Below are positions 8,367 to 17,276 of a stretch of 64,000 nucleotides of DNA, piece by piece. Source of the DNA: Claveliimonas monacensis (GTDB lineage: Bacteria; Bacillota; Clostridia; Lachnospirales; Lachnospiraceae); the NCBI RefSeq assembly GCF_014982975.1, contig NZ_JADCKL010000007.1:60779-124778 (forward strand), read 5' to 3'. Every line of letters begins with the position of its first letter. Within the stretch, counting starts at the first letter, position 1. The position numbers and the translations under genes were made by a program. The notes under the pieces were generated by a model. The model searched no databases, had not been told where the DNA came from, and saw only the letters and a program-made list of their open reading frames with translations.

Positions 8367-9029
8367 TCAGCACAGCTTGCTGCCGTTTGCAACCAGTTTG
8401 AATTTGCACCCAAGCCTCTCGGCCGCCCTCCTGCACATGATCATCCGCTGCAGAAAGATCTCAAAATAGTCCATAACTGTGCACATAGAGTCGTCCAGCT
8501 CGATCTCCATCCGTATGACACGCTTTTCCTTATCTATCGCAAGACTGGAAGACAAGGCTGCGTAGTTGACCCTGTCATGTATGTCAAAATTAGCCGGAAC
8601 CGGGTTCTGCACCCGGTTCCTCCGCACATCGGTCTTATCTGCAAGGATCAGGGCTGCCGACACCTCGTCCACAGCCGCCCCTGTCCCCTCGTCATGGTGA
8701 CCAATAGCAGTCATCACGGTCATGGCGTCTCCCAAGGGCATCTTTCGCTCTTTCAGTATCTGATATGCCAGCATCGCTCCACTGTGGGGATGGTCGTGCC
8801 GGTTGACACAGTTGCCGATATCATGCATATAGCCTGCGATCCTGCCCAACTCCACCTTGTGTTTTGCATATCCCAATTCCTTCAGGATCTTCCCTGCTGT
8901 CTCCGCCACCTTGGCGGCATGTTTTCTGGAATGTTCTGTGTATCCCAGCTCATTTAATATTGTATTTCCATGTTCGATCAGCAGCCCGATCTCCTCATCG
9001 CTTCTGATCTGTTTATATGTGACTGACAA
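8367..9029 (-). CDS. HD-domain phosphohydrolase-like protein
   Basis: Predicted 220 residues. The metal-binding HD motif is in AGYMHDIGNCVNRHDHPHSG (about 80-99), with a second His-rich stretch AIGHHDEG (about 122-129) and Asp in LADKTDVRR. HD proteins are usually metal-dependent phosphohydrolases of nucleotides or signalling nucleotides; the substrate here is not evident. I start it at TTG (9027-9029), 7 bases after a perfect AGGAGG. The longer open frame to 9125 would run into the PhoH gene and begins with unconserved basic sequence. It is 52 bases downstream of the PhoH gene on the same strand, probably in one transcript. Confidence 0.85.
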   Translation of the reverse strand: MSVTYKQIRSDEEIGLLIEHGNTILNELGYTEHSRKHAAKVAETAGKILKELGYAKHKVELGRIAGYMHDIGNCVNRHDHPHSGAMLAYQILKERKMPLGDAMTVMTAIGHHDEGTGAAVDEVSAALILADKTDVRRNRVQNPVPANFDIHDRVNYAALSSSLAIDKEKRVIRMEIELDDSMCTVMDYFEIFLQRMIMCRRAAERLGCKFKLVANGSKLC

Positions 9030-9081
9030 ACTTAAATCCTCCTTTTCCCGGCCCCCATGTCTTCCAGGCTGCCGGTGCACT

Positions 9082-10455
9082 TTACAGCCTGCGTATAGCG
9101 TCCATGGCAAGCTCGGACCGCTCACACTCCTGTGCTGTCATGGTAACCTGCCAGCACAGGGGACTGCCCTTCATATGTTCTGAGGCATAGCTGAGTCCAT
9201 TGGTCCTCTCATCCAGGAAGGGGCGGTCGATCTGGTCCGGATCTCCCAAAAGAATGATCTTGGTGTCTTTGCCCGCCCTGGTGATAATGCCCTTGATCTG
9301 GTTCGGCGTCATGTTCTGGGCTTCATCTATAATAAGGTAAGTTTTGATGATCGAGCGTCCTCTGATATAGTTCATGGCCTCTGTCTGGATCAGCCCTCTG
9401 GCAAATATCTCTTCGATCTTTCCTCTCAGCTCATCTTCATCTGCATACCGCTCCTCCTCATTGGAGTCGATCAGCTGCTCCAGGTTGTCGATAACAGGGC
9501 GCATCAGAGGCGAGATCTTCTCCTGCTCATCCCCCGGCAGGAACCCGATATCTGAGTCAAACTGGGCATTGGGCCGGCACACCAGTATCCGTCTGTACTC
9601 CCCGGTTGGATTATTCAGCACCTTTTCAAGCCCAACTGCCAGGGAGTAAAATGTCTTGCTTGTCCCCGCCATTCCCTTGACAATAACAAGGGGCGCTGTC
9701 TTGGCCGGCTGCATAAGAGCTTCCTGCAGGAAATACTGTCCTGCGTTTCTCGGTCGGATCCCATAGGGCATGCTTTTTCTGTACTCCAGCTTTCGGATCA
9801 CTCCGTTTTCCACCCTTCCCAGGTGGGTCTTTTTCACTGACTGGTCCGCCTTCAATATGACAAACTGGTTTTCTGTAAGTTCAGGGACAATTCTGCCGTC
9901 CTCCCCGTCTGTTACATACACACTCTGGACAGGAATCCCTTTCTTTTTAAAATCCTTAAAAAGTTCCTCTGGCACGTACACCTCGATCCTGCCCTTATAC
10001 TGGTTTTCGTTGTCAAACACCTGCTCTGTCGTAAAGTCCTCGGCAGATATCCCGAGGATCTGTGCCTTGATACGGAGAAGAATATCCTTTGTCACAAGGA
10101 TCACCTGCTCTTCGTGTGTCTCTTTCAGTCCAAGACACACTTTCAGTATCCGGTTGTCCATGATCTCCTCCGAGAGCTCCGGCGGCAGCTGGACATCCAC
10201 ATAATTCTTTTCCACCCGGCAGCTTCCTCCACCGGGAAGCTCCACACCAGAGAGCAGATCGCCCCTCTGCCGCATCTGCTCCAGGAATCGGATGGCCCGC
10301 CTGGCGCTTGCGCCTCTCTCCCCTTCCGCCTTCTTCAGATTGTCCAATTCTTCCAGTACCGCCATGGGCAGCACGACCTGGTTATCTTCAAAACACTCGG
10401 CAGCGTACGGAGCCTGGATCAGGACATTCGTATCAAGTACATAAATCTTTACCAT
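9082..10455 (-). CDS. phoH: PhoH-like ATPase with N-terminal PIN domain
   Basis: Predicted 457 residues. The N-terminal PIN nuclease domain begins KIYVLDTNVLI and keeps further acidic residues (LPMAVLEELD, ILVTKD). The C-terminal PhoH ATPase has a Walker A written GMAGTSKT, where the usual second Gly is Ser, and a Walker B YLIIDEAQNMTP. PIN-PhoH fusions (the B. subtilis YlaK type) are thought to be ATP-dependent ribonuclease/helicase proteins. I start at ATG 10453-10455, 7 bases after AAAGGGGAT; the upstream 40 in-frame codons are low-complexity and lack an SD. A long 5' region precedes it, shared with the divergent LTA-synthase-like gene. Confidence 0.9.
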   Translation of the reverse strand: MVKIYVLDTNVLIQAPYAAECFEDNQVVLPMAVLEELDNLKKAEGERGASARRAIRFLEQMRQRGDLLSGVELPGGGSCRVEKNYVDVQLPPELSEEIMDNRILKVCLGLKETHEEQVILVTKDILLRIKAQILGISAEDFTTEQVFDNENQYKGRIEVYVPEELFKDFKKKGIPVQSVYVTDGEDGRIVPELTENQFVILKADQSVKKTHLGRVENGVIRKLEYRKSMPYGIRPRNAGQYFLQEALMQPAKTAPLVIVKGMAGTSKTFYSLAVGLEKVLNNPTGEYRRILVCRPNAQFDSDIGFLPGDEQEKISPLMRPVIDNLEQLIDSNEEERYADEDELRGKIEEIFARGLIQTEAMNYIRGRSIIKTYLIIDEAQNMTPNQIKGIITRAGKDTKIILLGDPDQIDRPFLDERTNGLSYASEHMKGSPLCWQVTMTAQECERSELAMDAIRRL

Positions 10456-10696
10456 AGAGTATCCCCTTTCCGGATTGTATTTATCTACAGTATATCGTTC
10501 TTTTCTTGTTTCAAGATCAAGATCTTGTAAAAAGTGCGTAAAATCTGTCCTGTTCATAATTTGTTCATTTATCATTTAAAAAAGTTTCACTTCTTGAACA
10601 CTTTTTCTTCACAGCTCTGCCTTATACTAAAATCATCAAATAAATCAAGACGCTTCGTAGTAGAAATACTATTTGGAATAAACTTTTTCATAATAC

Positions 10697-10740
10697 ATGC
10701 CGGGGACTGAGAGATCGGTCACCCGGCATCCTCCCTTTTT
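10697..10740 (+). other. stable compound hairpin followed by a short T-run, in a 421-base intergenic region
   Basis: The region 10456-10876 between two divergent genes holds no convincing gene. It contains an outer stem ATGCCGGG/CCCGGCAT (10697-10704 with 10722-10729), an inner stem ACTGA/TCGGT (10706-10710 with 10715-10719) and a GAGA loop, followed after six bases by TTTTT (10736-10740). It could terminate a short upstream RNA or be a leader element. It lies upstream of the promoter at 10804, so it is not part of that transcript. The stretch 10456-10690 is A/T-rich without clear structure. Confidence 0.4.
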
Positions 10741-10803
10741 AGGAATTTTTTCTTTCTACACGCATTTTCTTTTGCATTCCCCCTTACTTTTACGCGTTTT
10801 TCC

Positions 10804-10832
10804 TTGAAGACCTTCTCCAGAACCGTTATAAT
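10804..10832 (+). promoter_or_regulatory. probable sigma-A promoter of the LTA-synthase-like gene
   Basis: TTGAAG (10804-10809) and TATAAT (10827-10832) with exactly 17 bases between. The transcript would begin near 10839. An AGGAG follows at 10857-10861, 15 bases before the ATG, which is a longer than usual spacing. Confidence 0.65.
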
Positions 10833-10876
10833 TAGAGGTTGAGAAATGTAAAATTCAGGAGAAATGTGTGTAAAAA

Positions 10877-12709
10877 ATGGGAAAAATATCTATTTATGCA
10901 AAGCGAGCTCTGCGTGTACTGCTCACGATCCTGGCTGTACTCCTGGCTGTACTTGCCACGATCATCACCTGCAGTCTCAAGTGGATGTTCGACACCTGGA
11001 GCAACCTCACCATGGACGAGCTCATCTACCACCTGACCTCCCCGCTGGAGGGCACAAATGACGCCATGATCAAAGAATACGTTGTCAAATGCATTGTTCC
11101 TGCTGTCGTCATCCTGCTTGTCCTGGCTGTCATCTTAACCGCTTTCCGGAAAAAGAAACGGTACTACGCTGTCATGGCGGGAGCCATTGTCCTGTCCGTA
11201 TCTGTATCCGCCCTGTCGGTCCACGGCGCCTGGCAGGCCCTGGATGTAGGAAACTATGTGGCAGACAGAGGAACCTACTCTACATTTATCGACGACAACT
11301 ACGTAAGCCCGGCAGATGTGGAAATGACCTTTCCCCAGGAAAAGCGAAATCTGATCTACATCTTCCTGGAGTCCATGGAAACTACATACGCTGACACCCA
11401 AAACGGCGGCGCTTTTACCGAGAATGTGATTCCGGAGCTGACCCAGATCGCTCAGGAAAACGAGGACTTTTCCGGCGAGACTGACAAACTGAACGGCGGC
11501 TATTCCATGCCCGGCACAACCTGGACCATCGGCGCCATGTTCGGACAGACCGCCGGATTGCCGCTAAGCGTCTCCATCGACGGGAACAACATGGACACCC
11601 AGGATACATTCTTTGCCGGCGCTGTGACTCTGGGTGATATCCTGGAGAGCCAGGGCTACTCCCAGACTCTTCTCATCGGATCCGATGCGGTTTTTGGAGG
11701 CCGGGAGCTGTATTTTACAGAACACGGCAGCTACGAAATGATGGATTATAAATATGCGGCCCAGAATGGCCTGATCCCGGAGGACTATCTTGTGTGGTGG
11801 GGATATGAAGATCAGAAGCTGTTCGAGTTCGCAAAGCAGAAAGTAACTGAACTGGCTGCCCAGCCGGAACCTTTTAATCTGACTATGCTCACGGTAGACA
11901 CACATTTTGAAGACGGGTATATGTGCGAGGGCTGTCCTAAGCTCTACGGCGATGACCAGTACTCCAACGTCATGCGCTGTTCCAGCCAGCAGGTAGCTTC
12001 GTTCATCCGCTGGATTCAGCAGCAGGATTTTTACGAAAACACGACTATTGTCCTGTGCGGCGACCATCCCACCATGGACAGTGATTACTGCGAAGATGTG
12101 GACGGTGATTACATCAGAAAGACCTATACGGCTTACATCAATGCCGCTGCCCAGAAGGAGACTGAGACAAGGAGAGATTTCACTACTTTTGACCAGTTTC
12201 CCACTACCCTGGCTGCCCTGGGCGTACAGATCGAAGGCAACCGGCTTGGCCTTGGGACCAATCTTTTCTCCTCGGAGCCCACTCTCACCGAGCGCTTCGG
12301 TCTTGATACGGAGGCGGCTGAGCTGAAGAAAAAATCGCAGCTTATTGAGGAGCTGGCAGATATCGACTACGACTCCCAGTCGCTGATGGAGCGGGAGGGC
12401 CGCGTTCCCACCGGCACAGTCTATGCAGATCCCTATCTGCGCGACATTGGCGGCATTCCTGTGACCGTGACAGATCTGGTCAATCTTCCGGATACGGTGC
12501 AGAGTGTGCAGATCGCAGTATGGACCAACGAAGACCAGAGTGACCTGCAGTGGATACAGCTGACAGACCGGGGTGACGGCAGCTACGGCGCCAATATCAA
12601 TGTGGCCAATTACGGCTTCAAGCTGGGCGTCTACTACATTGATGCCTACATTGTAGACGGCACCGGAACTCCCTATATGATCGGCCAGACAACCGGCTAT
12701 GTAGATTAA
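10877..12709 (+). CDS. LTA-synthase/MdoB-like phosphoglycerol transferase with GBS-Bsp-like C-terminal domain
   Basis: Predicted 610 residues. Membrane segments at about 11-33, 68-89 and 98-115 are followed by an extracytoplasmic sulfatase-fold domain: metal-ligand Glu165 in YIFLESMETTY, nucleophile Thr in PGTTWTIGAM (about 214-215) and Asp-His in CGDHPTMD (396-397). Such enzymes move phosphoglycerol from phosphatidylglycerol onto glycolipid or glucan. Only three membrane segments are visible instead of the five of LtaS. Residues about 513-585 (VTDLVNLPDTVQSVQIAVWT onward) resemble the GBS Bsp-like repeat, a wall-associated beta domain, and are an unusual fusion. Single gene with its own promoter and terminator. 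Confidence 0.87.
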   Translation: MGKISIYAKRALRVLLTILAVLLAVLATIITCSLKWMFDTWSNLTMDELIYHLTSPLEGTNDAMIKEYVVKCIVPAVVILLVLAVILTAFRKKKRYYAVMAGAIVLSVSVSALSVHGAWQALDVGNYVADRGTYSTFIDDNYVSPADVEMTFPQEKRNLIYIFLESMETTYADTQNGGAFTENVIPELTQIAQENEDFSGETDKLNGGYSMPGTTWTIGAMFGQTAGLPLSVSIDGNNMDTQDTFFAGAVTLGDILESQGYSQTLLIGSDAVFGGRELYFTEHGSYEMMDYKYAAQNGLIPEDYLVWWGYEDQKLFEFAKQKVTELAAQPEPFNLTMLTVDTHFEDGYMCEGCPKLYGDDQYSNVMRCSSQQVASFIRWIQQQDFYENTTIVLCGDHPTMDSDYCEDVDGDYIRKTYTAYINAAAQKETETRRDFTTFDQFPTTLAALGVQIEGNRLGLGTNLFSSEPTLTERFGLDTEAAELKKKSQLIEELADIDYDSQSLMEREGRVPTGTVYADPYLRDIGGIPVTVTDLVNLPDTVQSVQIAVWTNEDQSDLQWIQLTDRGDGSYGANINVANYGFKLGVYYIDAYIVDGTGTPYMIGQTTGYVD

Positions 12710-12720
12710 GATAGTTTTGG

Positions 12721-12753
12721 CGGCGCTGCCCCTAGGGGGTCAGCGCCGCTTTT
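12721..12753 (+). terminator. terminator between convergent genes
   Basis: Stem CGGCGCTG/CAGCGCCG (12721-12728 with 12741-12748) extended inside by CCCC-TA-GGGG, followed by CTTTTAT. It ends the LTA-synthase-like transcript and overlaps the last codons of the convergent dehydrogenase gene. Confidence 0.75.
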
Positions 12754-13772
12754 ATGATTCCTTCCTCTTTATTTTCAAACAGCCGGTATATCTCCATGGC
12801 ATCAGCCAGAGGTGCCCTGTGGGTGATCAGGCACTCACCTTTCAGCTTTCCCCGGGCTGTCAGTTCCAGGATCTCTCTGCAGTTGCATGCATCTACGCCT
12901 CCGGTCTTGAAGATCAGATTTTTTCCGTACATCTCAGGCAGGGGAAGGATCTGCTCTTCCTCATACATGGCTGCAATGACGACCACAGCATTGGGCCTTG
13001 CCGCCTGCCAGGCAAGCCGAAAACTGTCCTTCCCGCCTGCCGCCTCAATGACCACATCCGCTCCCCGTCCCTGGGTCCACTCCCGCAGTGCTTCTGTCAG
13101 CGAGACTTCAGAAGGATCCACAAATTCGTCTGCCAGTCCCTGCTTTCTGGCAAATTCCAGTCTGCTCCTGTCTATATCTGCCGCCACGATGCGGGCAGGC
13201 CTGTAGAGAGCTGCACACATCATAGCACAAAGACCGGCTGGTCCGGCCCCAAGCACCAGGACAGTATCTCCCTGCCTGATCTCGCCAATCTTTGCCGCCC
13301 AGTATCCCGTAGAGAGCAGATCCCCTGTAAAAAGTGCCTGCTCATCTGTCACCTGGTCCGGGATGGGCGTCAGCGCCTGGTCCGCAAAGGGGACTCTCAC
13401 ATACTCTGTCTGGCCGCCGTCTATCCTGCATCCCAGCGCCCATCCGCCATTTTCATCCTGACAATTATTGACAAAACCTCTTTTGCAGAAAAAACACTCT
13501 CCGCAGAAGGTCTCCACGTTGACAGCCACTCTCTGTCCGGCATGTACGCTCTTTACCTTCCGCCCGGTCTCCTCCACAACGCCTACAAATTCATGCCCAA
13601 GGATGGTTCCGGGCACTGCCCTTGGCACCGAGCCGTTTTTAATGTGAAGATCACTGGTGCAGATAGCAGTCAGCGTCACTCTCACAATGGCATCTGTATC
13701 CTTTTCCAGCTGTGGAAGCGGCCTATCTTCCATACAGATCTCACCTTTTCCTCTATATACGACCGCCTGCAT
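12732..13772 (-). CDS. zinc-dependent alcohol dehydrogenase (MDR superfamily)
   Basis: Predicted 346 residues. The catalytic zinc site shows ICTSDLH (about 37-43) and GHEFVG (about 59-64). The structural zinc lobe has four Cys in CGECFFCKRGFVNNC (about 90-104). The nucleotide-binding Rossmann motif is VLVLGAGPAGLCA (about 171-183), followed by an acidic ADIDRSR that suggests NAD preference. This subgroup oxidises or reduces alcohols, sugar alcohols or butanediol-like substrates; the true substrate is not visible from context. It is a single gene between a convergent neighbour and the Ig-like/pseudokinase pair. Confidence 0.88.
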   Translation of the reverse strand: MQAVVYRGKGEICMEDRPLPQLEKDTDAIVRVTLTAICTSDLHIKNGSVPRAVPGTILGHEFVGVVEETGRKVKSVHAGQRVAVNVETFCGECFFCKRGFVNNCQDENGGWALGCRIDGGQTEYVRVPFADQALTPIPDQVTDEQALFTGDLLSTGYWAAKIGEIRQGDTVLVLGAGPAGLCAMMCAALYRPARIVAADIDRSRLEFARKQGLADEFVDPSEVSLTEALREWTQGRGADVVIEAAGGKDSFRLAWQAARPNAVVVIAAMYEEEQILPLPEMYGKNLIFKTGGVDACNCREILELTARGKLKGECLITHRAPLADAMEIYRLFENKEEGIIKAALTP

Positions 13773-13806
13773 CTTTTTTCCTCCTTGCCTGTTTTTTCCT
13801 ATTTTA

Positions 13807-15570
13807 TCACACTCTCTTCTTTTTTACGATACGTCTGAAGCAGACAAGCCCCGGCAGAAGCAGAAGTCCTGCCGCCACGACTGCCGGCAAAGCGGTCTCA
13901 TCCCAGCTATCCTGCGCCGACTCTTTTTCTTCTGTCTCTTTCTCACGCTTAAATTGCTCCTCTTCCAGTCCAAGAGACTGTCTGACCGGAGACAGCAGCT
14001 TATCGGCCAGGGACTCTTTCGCCACGATTTCAAAGAGAACCGATCGCTCCGCCTTGTTTCCTGCTTTGTCCGCAGCGGCCACCTCCATCTTGTAGACCCT
14101 GTACTCGTCAAATGTACAAGTGTACACATCTGTGTCCGGATCCAGCTCTATCTTTTTCCCGTTGACACGGATCTCGCGGATCCAGTCCCCGCTGTTCCCA
14201 AGGCGGACCGTACAGGTTCTTCTCTCCTCATAAGCCCTGCCATTTTCCACATCTTCAAACAGGATCTGCGGAGGCGTTCGGTCAATGGCAAACTCTGCCG
14301 CAGCTCTGGAGCGGTTGCCGGCCGCGTCCACTGCCTCAGCCTCCAGAAGATGACGCCCCTCCTTTCGGATCGTCTGTCCGGGAAGATAGGGGACGCCGTC
14401 CAGTGTCAGCCTGTACGTGTAGCTGGTAAAATCTGTAATGAGTTCAGACACAGGCCTGTTCCAGCAGAATTCCTTCAGCCAGGTCCCATCCAGCTCATCC
14501 ACATAAGTGATAACCGGATTGTTCTTATCCACAATGACCTGAACCTTTGTCTCCGCATGAAAACCCGCTGCATCCGCCGCCCTGACATGGATCCGGTAAA
14601 TGCCGTCATTCTGGAAGATCTGCTCCGCCTGCCTGCTGCCGCCTTCCCCGCTCCATTCTCCCCCATCCAGCACGGTCTCCTCTCCCTCCGGAGAAGTCCA
14701 GATCGTCTGTACGCCACAAAAGTCCAGCATATTGTCGTCAGAGACCGCGCAGAGAGCATGAATGTCTTTGCTGGTGATCAGATAGTCCTTGGCACCGCTG
14801 ATCTGCACAGACGGGGGTGAAGCGTCCACATACACCTCCCCCTCCCAAACCGTCCGGTTGCCGGCCCGGTCAAAGGCAGCGGCTGCCACAGGGATTCCCT
14901 GTCCCCCCTTAGAAGTCTGGCGGATCACAAAGGATCCCTTCTCTTTTTCGCTCCTCTCCTGCTCCTTTCCATTTACATAGCATACGATGTATTTAATCCC
15001 GCTTCCCTCAGTATTTTCACTTGCTTGATACACTAGACCAGCCTGATACTGATGCCAGATATTTCCTCCGTCCACCCACATATCCAGGGCTGGAGGGGCC
15101 GTATCAACTTTAAACAGCAGCTCTTTTTCATAAAAGATCTGCAGCTCTTTCTCCTGCCCCGACGGCGTGTATTCAATCCAGATACGGAGCCGGTTTTCCC
15201 CCTCTGCAAATGTCTCCTGCCCAATGACAGCCTGCCCTCCCGGCTGGCTGATCCTTCCCTCCAGAACAGTTCCCGCCTCATTTTCCACTGTGTAAACAGT
15301 CTCCCCTGTTTCTCCGGGATGGCTGATGGTCACCTGGGGTTTCACCGTATAGTACTTCTCCTCCCCGTCCGCCTCCTCATAAGAAACCTCATAGGGAAGA
15401 GGCGGCTCCTTTTCCTGCTCCTCTCCCTGCTCCTCCCCCTCCTCCGGCTCCTTCTCTTCCTCTTCACAGATTGCCTGTGCGTCCTCCTGCGCAAAGATCT
15501 CCTGCTGGCCATACAGAGCGGCCAGGACCGCCACCAGCAGAAAGACCTGCCATACTATTTTCCTACCCAT
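13807..15570 (-). CDS. secreted, C-terminally anchored multi-domain Ig-like protein
   Basis: Predicted 587 residues. A signal peptide (1-27, IVWQVFLLVAVLAALYG core) is followed by a Glu-rich spacer (about 33-56), several beta-sandwich segments with the repeating junctions DTAPPAL, DASPPSV, DKNNPVI and DRTPPQI and with D.AGN motifs (FDRAGNRT, DAAGNRSR, DKAGNKAE), and a C-terminal membrane segment (about 556-575) ending in a basic RRIVKKKRV. These are typical bacterial Ig-like/Y_Y_Y-type cell-surface repeats. No LPXTG motif; anchoring is by the membrane helix. The start overlaps the end of the pseudokinase gene by 16 bases, so the two are translationally coupled. Function unknown, probably surface adhesion or sensing. 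Confidence 0.8.
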   Translation of the reverse strand: MGRKIVWQVFLLVAVLAALYGQQEIFAQEDAQAICEEEEKEPEEGEEQGEEQEKEPPLPYEVSYEEADGEEKYYTVKPQVTISHPGETGETVYTVENEAGTVLEGRISQPGGQAVIGQETFAEGENRLRIWIEYTPSGQEKELQIFYEKELLFKVDTAPPALDMWVDGGNIWHQYQAGLVYQASENTEGSGIKYIVCYVNGKEQERSEKEKGSFVIRQTSKGGQGIPVAAAAFDRAGNRTVWEGEVYVDASPPSVQISGAKDYLITSKDIHALCAVSDDNMLDFCGVQTIWTSPEGEETVLDGGEWSGEGGSRQAEQIFQNDGIYRIHVRAADAAGFHAETKVQVIVDKNNPVITYVDELDGTWLKEFCWNRPVSELITDFTSYTYRLTLDGVPYLPGQTIRKEGRHLLEAEAVDAAGNRSRAAAEFAIDRTPPQILFEDVENGRAYEERRTCTVRLGNSGDWIREIRVNGKKIELDPDTDVYTCTFDEYRVYKMEVAAADKAGNKAERSVLFEIVAKESLADKLLSPVRQSLGLEEEQFKREKETEEKESAQDSWDETALPAVVAAGLLLLPGLVCFRRIVKKKRV

Positions 15571-17075
15571 ACTTCCTCTCCCTCCACTTTGATCTCATAT
15601 TCTTCCTTCAGTTTTATAAATTCCGGCTCCTCTGCTATCTCCGGTATCTCCTGCAGAAATTCCTGTATCGTCTGCGCACAGATCTGCCGGTCTGTTTCCG
15701 GGTTGGCACACTGCATCCGGATATACTGTATCCGAAGCAGTCTTGAGTCCGGAAGCTCCTCCAGACCCTGCCGGCAGAGTTCCCAGGCAGATGCCGTGTC
15801 CCCCATTTCCCCGTGCAGAGCGGTCAGCCTGCTGTATATCTGTTCCCGGATGCCCTCGTCCTCCTCCAGTTCCAGTATTGATCCGTACTGTTCCACTGCC
15901 TGCTCCGGATCTTCCGCAGTCTCAAAAGCCCCCGCCAGCATCCACCGGACCTCTTTTTCTTTTTCGTGGTCAGAGTCTGACTCTGTCCAGTCCTGAAGAG
16001 AAAAGAGCTTTGTTCCCAGGCGGATGATCTCCTCATTCGCACTGCCTTTTCCCAGAAGCGAGTAGCCCCGCAAAATGCTGAGACAATATCTGTAGTCTGA
16101 CCTGTCCGGTATCCTCTCCTGCATACCTGCCAGGAGTGACTTTATCTGGCTTTCCTCCATTTGATCGGCATCCTCCATACAGGCGGACAGTTTCTCATAG
16201 TCTGCTGCCAAAAGATCACTGCCGGCCATCTCTCCGAACAGCCTCCGGCTTTCCCCGTAATCTTCCAGCTCAAGAAAGTAGAGCATGGCCATATCAAATT
16301 TCAGACTGTCCTCCCCGTCTCTATCCTTCTCTGCGGCGGAGATACTCTCCCGTGCGCCGGCATTCTCTGTTTCGGCACCATCGGAAATGGTTTCCTGCGA
16401 AAAGAATGTTCTTTCCCCTGCGGCTACCACAGCCAGCAGGGCCAGGGCAGTCGCAGCGGCAACTATCACTTTTTTCGTCTTTTTATGTTCCTGTCTGTCT
16501 TTTGGAAATTGTTCTGATATCTCGTGAACAGAATGATATTGTTTCTTTGATCTGCCCCCTGTCTCCTGACCAGGAGTCTGACAGAGGCATCTGAAAATGA
16601 TCTTTTGAAGTTTTCTTTTTGTGTTCCCTTTGATGGGAGGTACCGCCTCCACCGCTGCCAGCATATACTGGAACGTCCTCCCAATCCCATAAATGTCATC
16701 CGCCAGGCTCATCCGCTGACAATGCTGGTTGTCCGGCATCAGAAAACTTTCTCTTATACTCCTTCTCTGCAGCTTTTTCCGAAGATCCTGCTGCCCTGCA
16801 CTGGAGAGATCGAGAAGGTGGATCTTCCCGTCATCCCCTACCACCATGCTGTAGGGATTTACATACTGGTAACACGGATTTCCTCTGCACCGGTGGAATT
16901 TCTCCAACTCCTGCAGGATCTGTCTCATCCACGCAAGGAGCTGGTCCCTGGGCAGGCTGGGCCGGTATTTCAGGCAGGTTGCCAGGAGCATTCCCGGCAT
17001 ACAGTCTGAACTGACATAACAGCGTCCCTGGTTCTCCACAAGCTTGAGGATGTCATATTCTGTCTGATGCTCCAT
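15555..17075 (-). CDS. membrane pseudokinase with extracytoplasmic helical (TPR-like) domain
   Basis: Predicted 506 residues. Residues 1-190 follow a Ser/Thr kinase layout without its catalytic residues. The HRD-loop equivalent is YQYVNPYSMVV (69-79, no catalytic Asp), the DFG position is LLDLSSAG (87-94) and the F-helix is DIYGIGRTFQYML (128-140). No glycine loop or VAIK-type Lys is seen. A single membrane segment spans 203-220 after a Lys-rich stretch. The outer 285 residues are acidic and helical with repeat-like AGAFETAEDPEQAVEQYGSI and YSRLTALHGEMGDTASAWEL. I start at ATG 17073-17075, 5 bases after GGAGGTG, rather than at the longer frame. It probably signals or scaffolds with the coupled Ig-like protein; the ligand is unknown. 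Confidence 0.75.
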   Translation of the reverse strand: MEHQTEYDILKLVENQGRCYVSSDCMPGMLLATCLKYRPSLPRDQLLAWMRQILQELEKFHRCRGNPCYQYVNPYSMVVGDDGKIHLLDLSSAGQQDLRKKLQRRSIRESFLMPDNQHCQRMSLADDIYGIGRTFQYMLAAVEAVPPIKGNTKRKLQKIIFRCLCQTPGQETGGRSKKQYHSVHEISEQFPKDRQEHKKTKKVIVAAATALALLAVVAAGERTFFSQETISDGAETENAGARESISAAEKDRDGEDSLKFDMAMLYFLELEDYGESRRLFGEMAGSDLLAADYEKLSACMEDADQMEESQIKSLLAGMQERIPDRSDYRYCLSILRGYSLLGKGSANEEIIRLGTKLFSLQDWTESDSDHEKEKEVRWMLAGAFETAEDPEQAVEQYGSILELEEDEGIREQIYSRLTALHGEMGDTASAWELCRQGLEELPDSRLLRIQYIRMQCANPETDRQICAQTIQEFLQEIPEIAEEPEFIKLKEEYEIKVEGEEVWVGK

Positions 17076-17204
17076 CTGCACACCTCCAGTCTGTATTGTA
17101 CTCATTGCTAAGGAATCAATCCGGCGAACTGCCGAAGAATAAAAAAGCGACCGCTTTTTGAAGCTTATGTAGATAGTAGCACAGCCCGGGAGAAAATGCA
17201 AGAC

Positions 17205-17246
17205 ATAAAGCGCAATAATTCCCGCCAGGAAATTACTGCGCTTTAT
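17205..17246 (-). terminator. hairpin downstream of the MATE transporter gene
   Basis: Nineteen-base arms (17205-17223 and 17228-17246) pair with one mismatch around a GCCA loop. On the minus strand the stem is followed by GTCTTGCATTTTC, a weak T-rich tail. Probable terminator of the MATE gene. Confidence 0.55.
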
Positions 17247-17276
17247 ACAGTCAGAGTCCTCTATATTATCTGAATT

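Noticed and set aside
15555..17075. EssB/YukC component of a type VII secretion system
   Set aside because: The topology (pseudokinase, one membrane helix, outer helical domain) is similar, but no EssC, EsxA, EsaA or other secretion gene is in the window.
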